Source: Hoplostethus atlanticus
Taxonomy: Eukaryota; Chordata; Actinopteri; Trachichthyiformes; Trachichthyidae
Reading direction: 5' to 3'
Assembly: GCA_034670405.1 (NCBI GenBank)
Contig: JAXDDX010000005.1
Span: 524,501-588,500, forward strand
DNA length: 64,000 nt
The notes under the pieces are model-generated. The model saw only the letters and a program-made list of their open reading frames with translations. It did no database searches and was not told where the DNA came from. The translations under genes and the position numbers were made by a program. Positions 61,894 through 64,000 of the stretch are shown here, one piece after another. The stretch's first letter is position 1. Every line of letters starts with the position of its first letter.

Positions 61894-62457
61894 AAAAGGA
61901 AAAATCCATCCTAAAACACTTTAAAACTGTACTGTCACGTCAATATTTTTCCAGCGCATGCAGCCACAATGGAGTTTAAATAGGAAACAAAAGATCTCAA
62001 CGATCCATAATGTCAGAAGTAAACGTCAGGTTTTGGTGTCAGTTCCTCATAATTAAAGGGCAAGCTTTTTTTTTCTAGTCTCACCACTGACGTTCAACAT
62101 TCATACAGGGAGAAATCCATTGTAGGAGAGGCAGAGATATCAATGTAGCCACAAGACAAGGGGCATGACGCTCTCTGTTTCTTGACTGTAAACTCTCTCT
62201 CTTGCTCTTACTGTGCTATCTCTGTTGTTACCATTATTTCTCTCAACGTATACATGAAACCCAGTTGAGTACAACAAGTTCAGGCACGTTCTCTGGGGGT
62301 TGTCAAAAGTCATTCTGGGAAATTACTAACTGAAGTAGACAAGGCAGGCTGAGGGAAAGTGGATACAACAAAAAAGTAAATTCACACTTCACAAAATAAA
62401 TCCTAAACGTTTAACAGATTGTTGAAAACTGTATCTGAAGGTCGAATTTTTCTTTAA
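61894..62457 (+). mobile_element. TTAA-type MITE, copy 2 (complete)
   Basis: Starts TTAAAAGGAAAAATCCATCC and ends with the inverse of TTAAAGAAAAATTCGACC. TTAA at both ends is the expected target duplication of piggyBac- or Kolobok-type elements. It is 564 bp with no open frame. The right 180 bp match the copy at 3444-3633 in opposite orientation. Confidence 0.75.
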
Positions 62458-64000
62458 GCCGTTTCCACCCCTCCCCAAGAGCAGCTGTTAAAGTGGAAGA
62501 TGTTACTTTGGAAAGGGAGGATGGGCATTATAGGGATGGTTTGGCTCATTAGAAGGTGTTCTTGGGGTCTTTGTTATCTACAATTTGTTTTACAGCTTGT
62601 TTTTTCTAAAGTTTGTCAGTGAAAAAGGTGGTGTGGTTGATCCATTAGTGAAGTCCTGCTGTATGGTTCAGCCTGAGAGGAGTTGTGTGTATAATTCTAA
62701 TTCTTGCGCAAAAATTGTCTGTCAATCACTTCTTGTAGCAGTAGCAACTCTACATGTAGCATTAGTAGTAGTAATAGCAGTATACTGATGTAGTAAACAT
62801 CAGTATATCATTGTCGAATTAATTATGATACCTTGGTATAATTACAGTAAACAGTAGCCTCTATTTCATGCCAGCAGTATTGTTGGTGCTCGTGGTTGTC
62901 AAATTTTACAGCAGATTTCCCACCAAATCCGGTCCGATGTAAAATTCAGTGTAGAGGCCAGTCGAGGCTGCCAATCATCTGCTCTTGTTTGTTTACAGTA
63001 CACCGAATGATCGGCCACAGATCATAATCAGCCAATAAACATTCTACTTAGGCCATCGGTGATCAGACGATCACTGTTTCAACAGGCTGATAAAAAATAA
63101 ATAATCAGGCAAGCGGTTGAATGTATGCTGTAGAAAGTATGAGCCAACTTGTGGCAGTCAACATTTGTAGCGTAGGCATGTCGTCCATCTGGCATTGACA
63201 GTTCATTTGTGACGTTGTGTTTTGAATTTCACAGCCTATGATCAGAACCAGTTTAATATATCAACTGAAGGCAGAGCTTATTCATTTCAGCCAGTGATCA
63301 GAGCGGTGATCGGCCAATTGTACCAAAAACAAATGGCAACTGGATTCGGCCCCAGAAAACCTGATCGATGCATCCCTAATACCAATGTCTCAAAATGAAT
63401 ATGATAATGATTTATTTATGTTAAAATGTTATACGTGGTACCTTTAACTTTTACTTAAAGAATAGCCACTACAAATGAAGGATACATGCAGGGCAGGTTA
63501 CCATAACATTGGATCACCTTGTCTATTCATTGCCTTCTAGCTGTGGGACTTGAGTTAGACAGTAACATTAGTTTTATTATGTTCCAGAATCTGTTTTGAC
63601 TCTCTGCTTCTCAAAGAGGATCTTCTTTATCTTTCTGGCTTCATAGAATTGATGATTACAGCCGGCTACTTGCTACTCACCTCACACATCTGCACCCACA
63701 CAAGCACCCAAACACCCAACCTCCCACACCCACCCACCCCGCAATCAGTGAGTCAGTATACGTGAGTGTGAGCAGTTTTTGTGTGTGTGCACATGTGCAT
63801 GTTTATACGTATGTGTGTGTGTGTGTGTGTATTCTGCCCAAAGCTCATCAATGGCTGGGAGTCTTTGCAGACGGTTTCTATGGTAACTGCTGTAAAATTG
63901 CTAGAAAAGAGAGTGAAGTGGTCATGTGTTAAAAAAGGGGGAGGAGGAGGAGGGAATATGATATGGGAGAGGTGGAGGAAGAAGATGATGAGTGTATGAA
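62458..64000. other. non-coding stretch with a possible transposon terminus
   Basis: The text from about 62,930 to 63,382 has repeated GATCGGCCA and GTGATCAGA words and ends in CTGATCGATGCATCCCTAA. A TGCATCCCTA end is typical of some fish hAT-derived repeats. The other end is not recognised. An X-box-like GTTTCTATGGTAAC occurs at 63,874-63,887. Confidence 0.4.

Noticed and set aside
1..64000. CRISPR arrays, operons, bacterial-type promoters
   Set aside because: The only direct repeats are microsatellites and transposon parts; composition and repeats are vertebrate.

Overview
This window looks like nuclear DNA from a ray-finned (teleost) fish. The evidence is the density of (CA/TG)n and (GA/CT)n microsatellites, a CR1/L2/Rex1-type LINE, tRNA-derived SINEs of fish type, several short inverted-repeat DNA transposons, and long AT-rich non-coding stretches. 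It is gene-poor. Nearly all the long open frames are translations of simple repeats. There is no bacterial-style gene organisation, no CRISPR array and no rRNA gene.

Layout. At 1-15.9 kb there is non-coding DNA with microsatellites, one broken repeat interrupted by a TTAA-flanked MITE (3.44 kb), a SINE (8.5 kb), a degraded CACTGCAAAAA-type MITE (9.3 kb), and stretches rich in homeodomain-type motifs that resemble conserved non-coding elements (7.4, 8.2 and 13.6-14.3 kb). At 16.0-18.2 kb there is a compact promoter (RFX X-box, NRF1-like and ETS-like sites) followed by two phase-compatible coding exons of an unrecognised plus-strand gene; a third phase-compatible exon candidate lies at 31.8 kb. 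At 22.4 kb there is a LINE reverse-transcriptase remnant.

The most notable part is 33,437-37,557. A 4.1 kb unit is bounded by inverted termini (CAGTGGCGGCTGG / CCAGCCGCCATTG) and a perfect 8-bp target-site duplication (GGTTTGAG). Its minus strand holds a decayed N-terminal part of a hAT transposase (TTF-type zinc finger, then the asparagine/histidine-rich linker typical of ZMYM1-like fish hATs). Where the catalytic core should be there is an intron-containing gene with 35-residue repeats, a plausible promoter, two small spliced exons, a basic C-terminus and a poly(A) signal. A GC-rich solo-LTR-like block sits inside that gene. This reads as a hAT element that has captured a host-type gene.

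At 37.6-47.4 kb there are repeats, including a SINE-like remnant and a 5'-truncated LINE with its 3' tail (40.4-41.6 kb). At 47.4-47.85 kb there is a second promoter-like block (perfect CRE, M/E-box, X-box-like palindrome) ending in a strong splice donor, probably a non-coding first exon; 48-64 kb would then be mostly its intron. That stretch holds a complete 316-bp MITE (48.5 kb), microsatellites, an inverted second copy of the TTAA MITE (61.9-62.5 kb) and a possible hAT-like terminus (63.4 kb).

All family assignments are by eye; no similarity search was possible.
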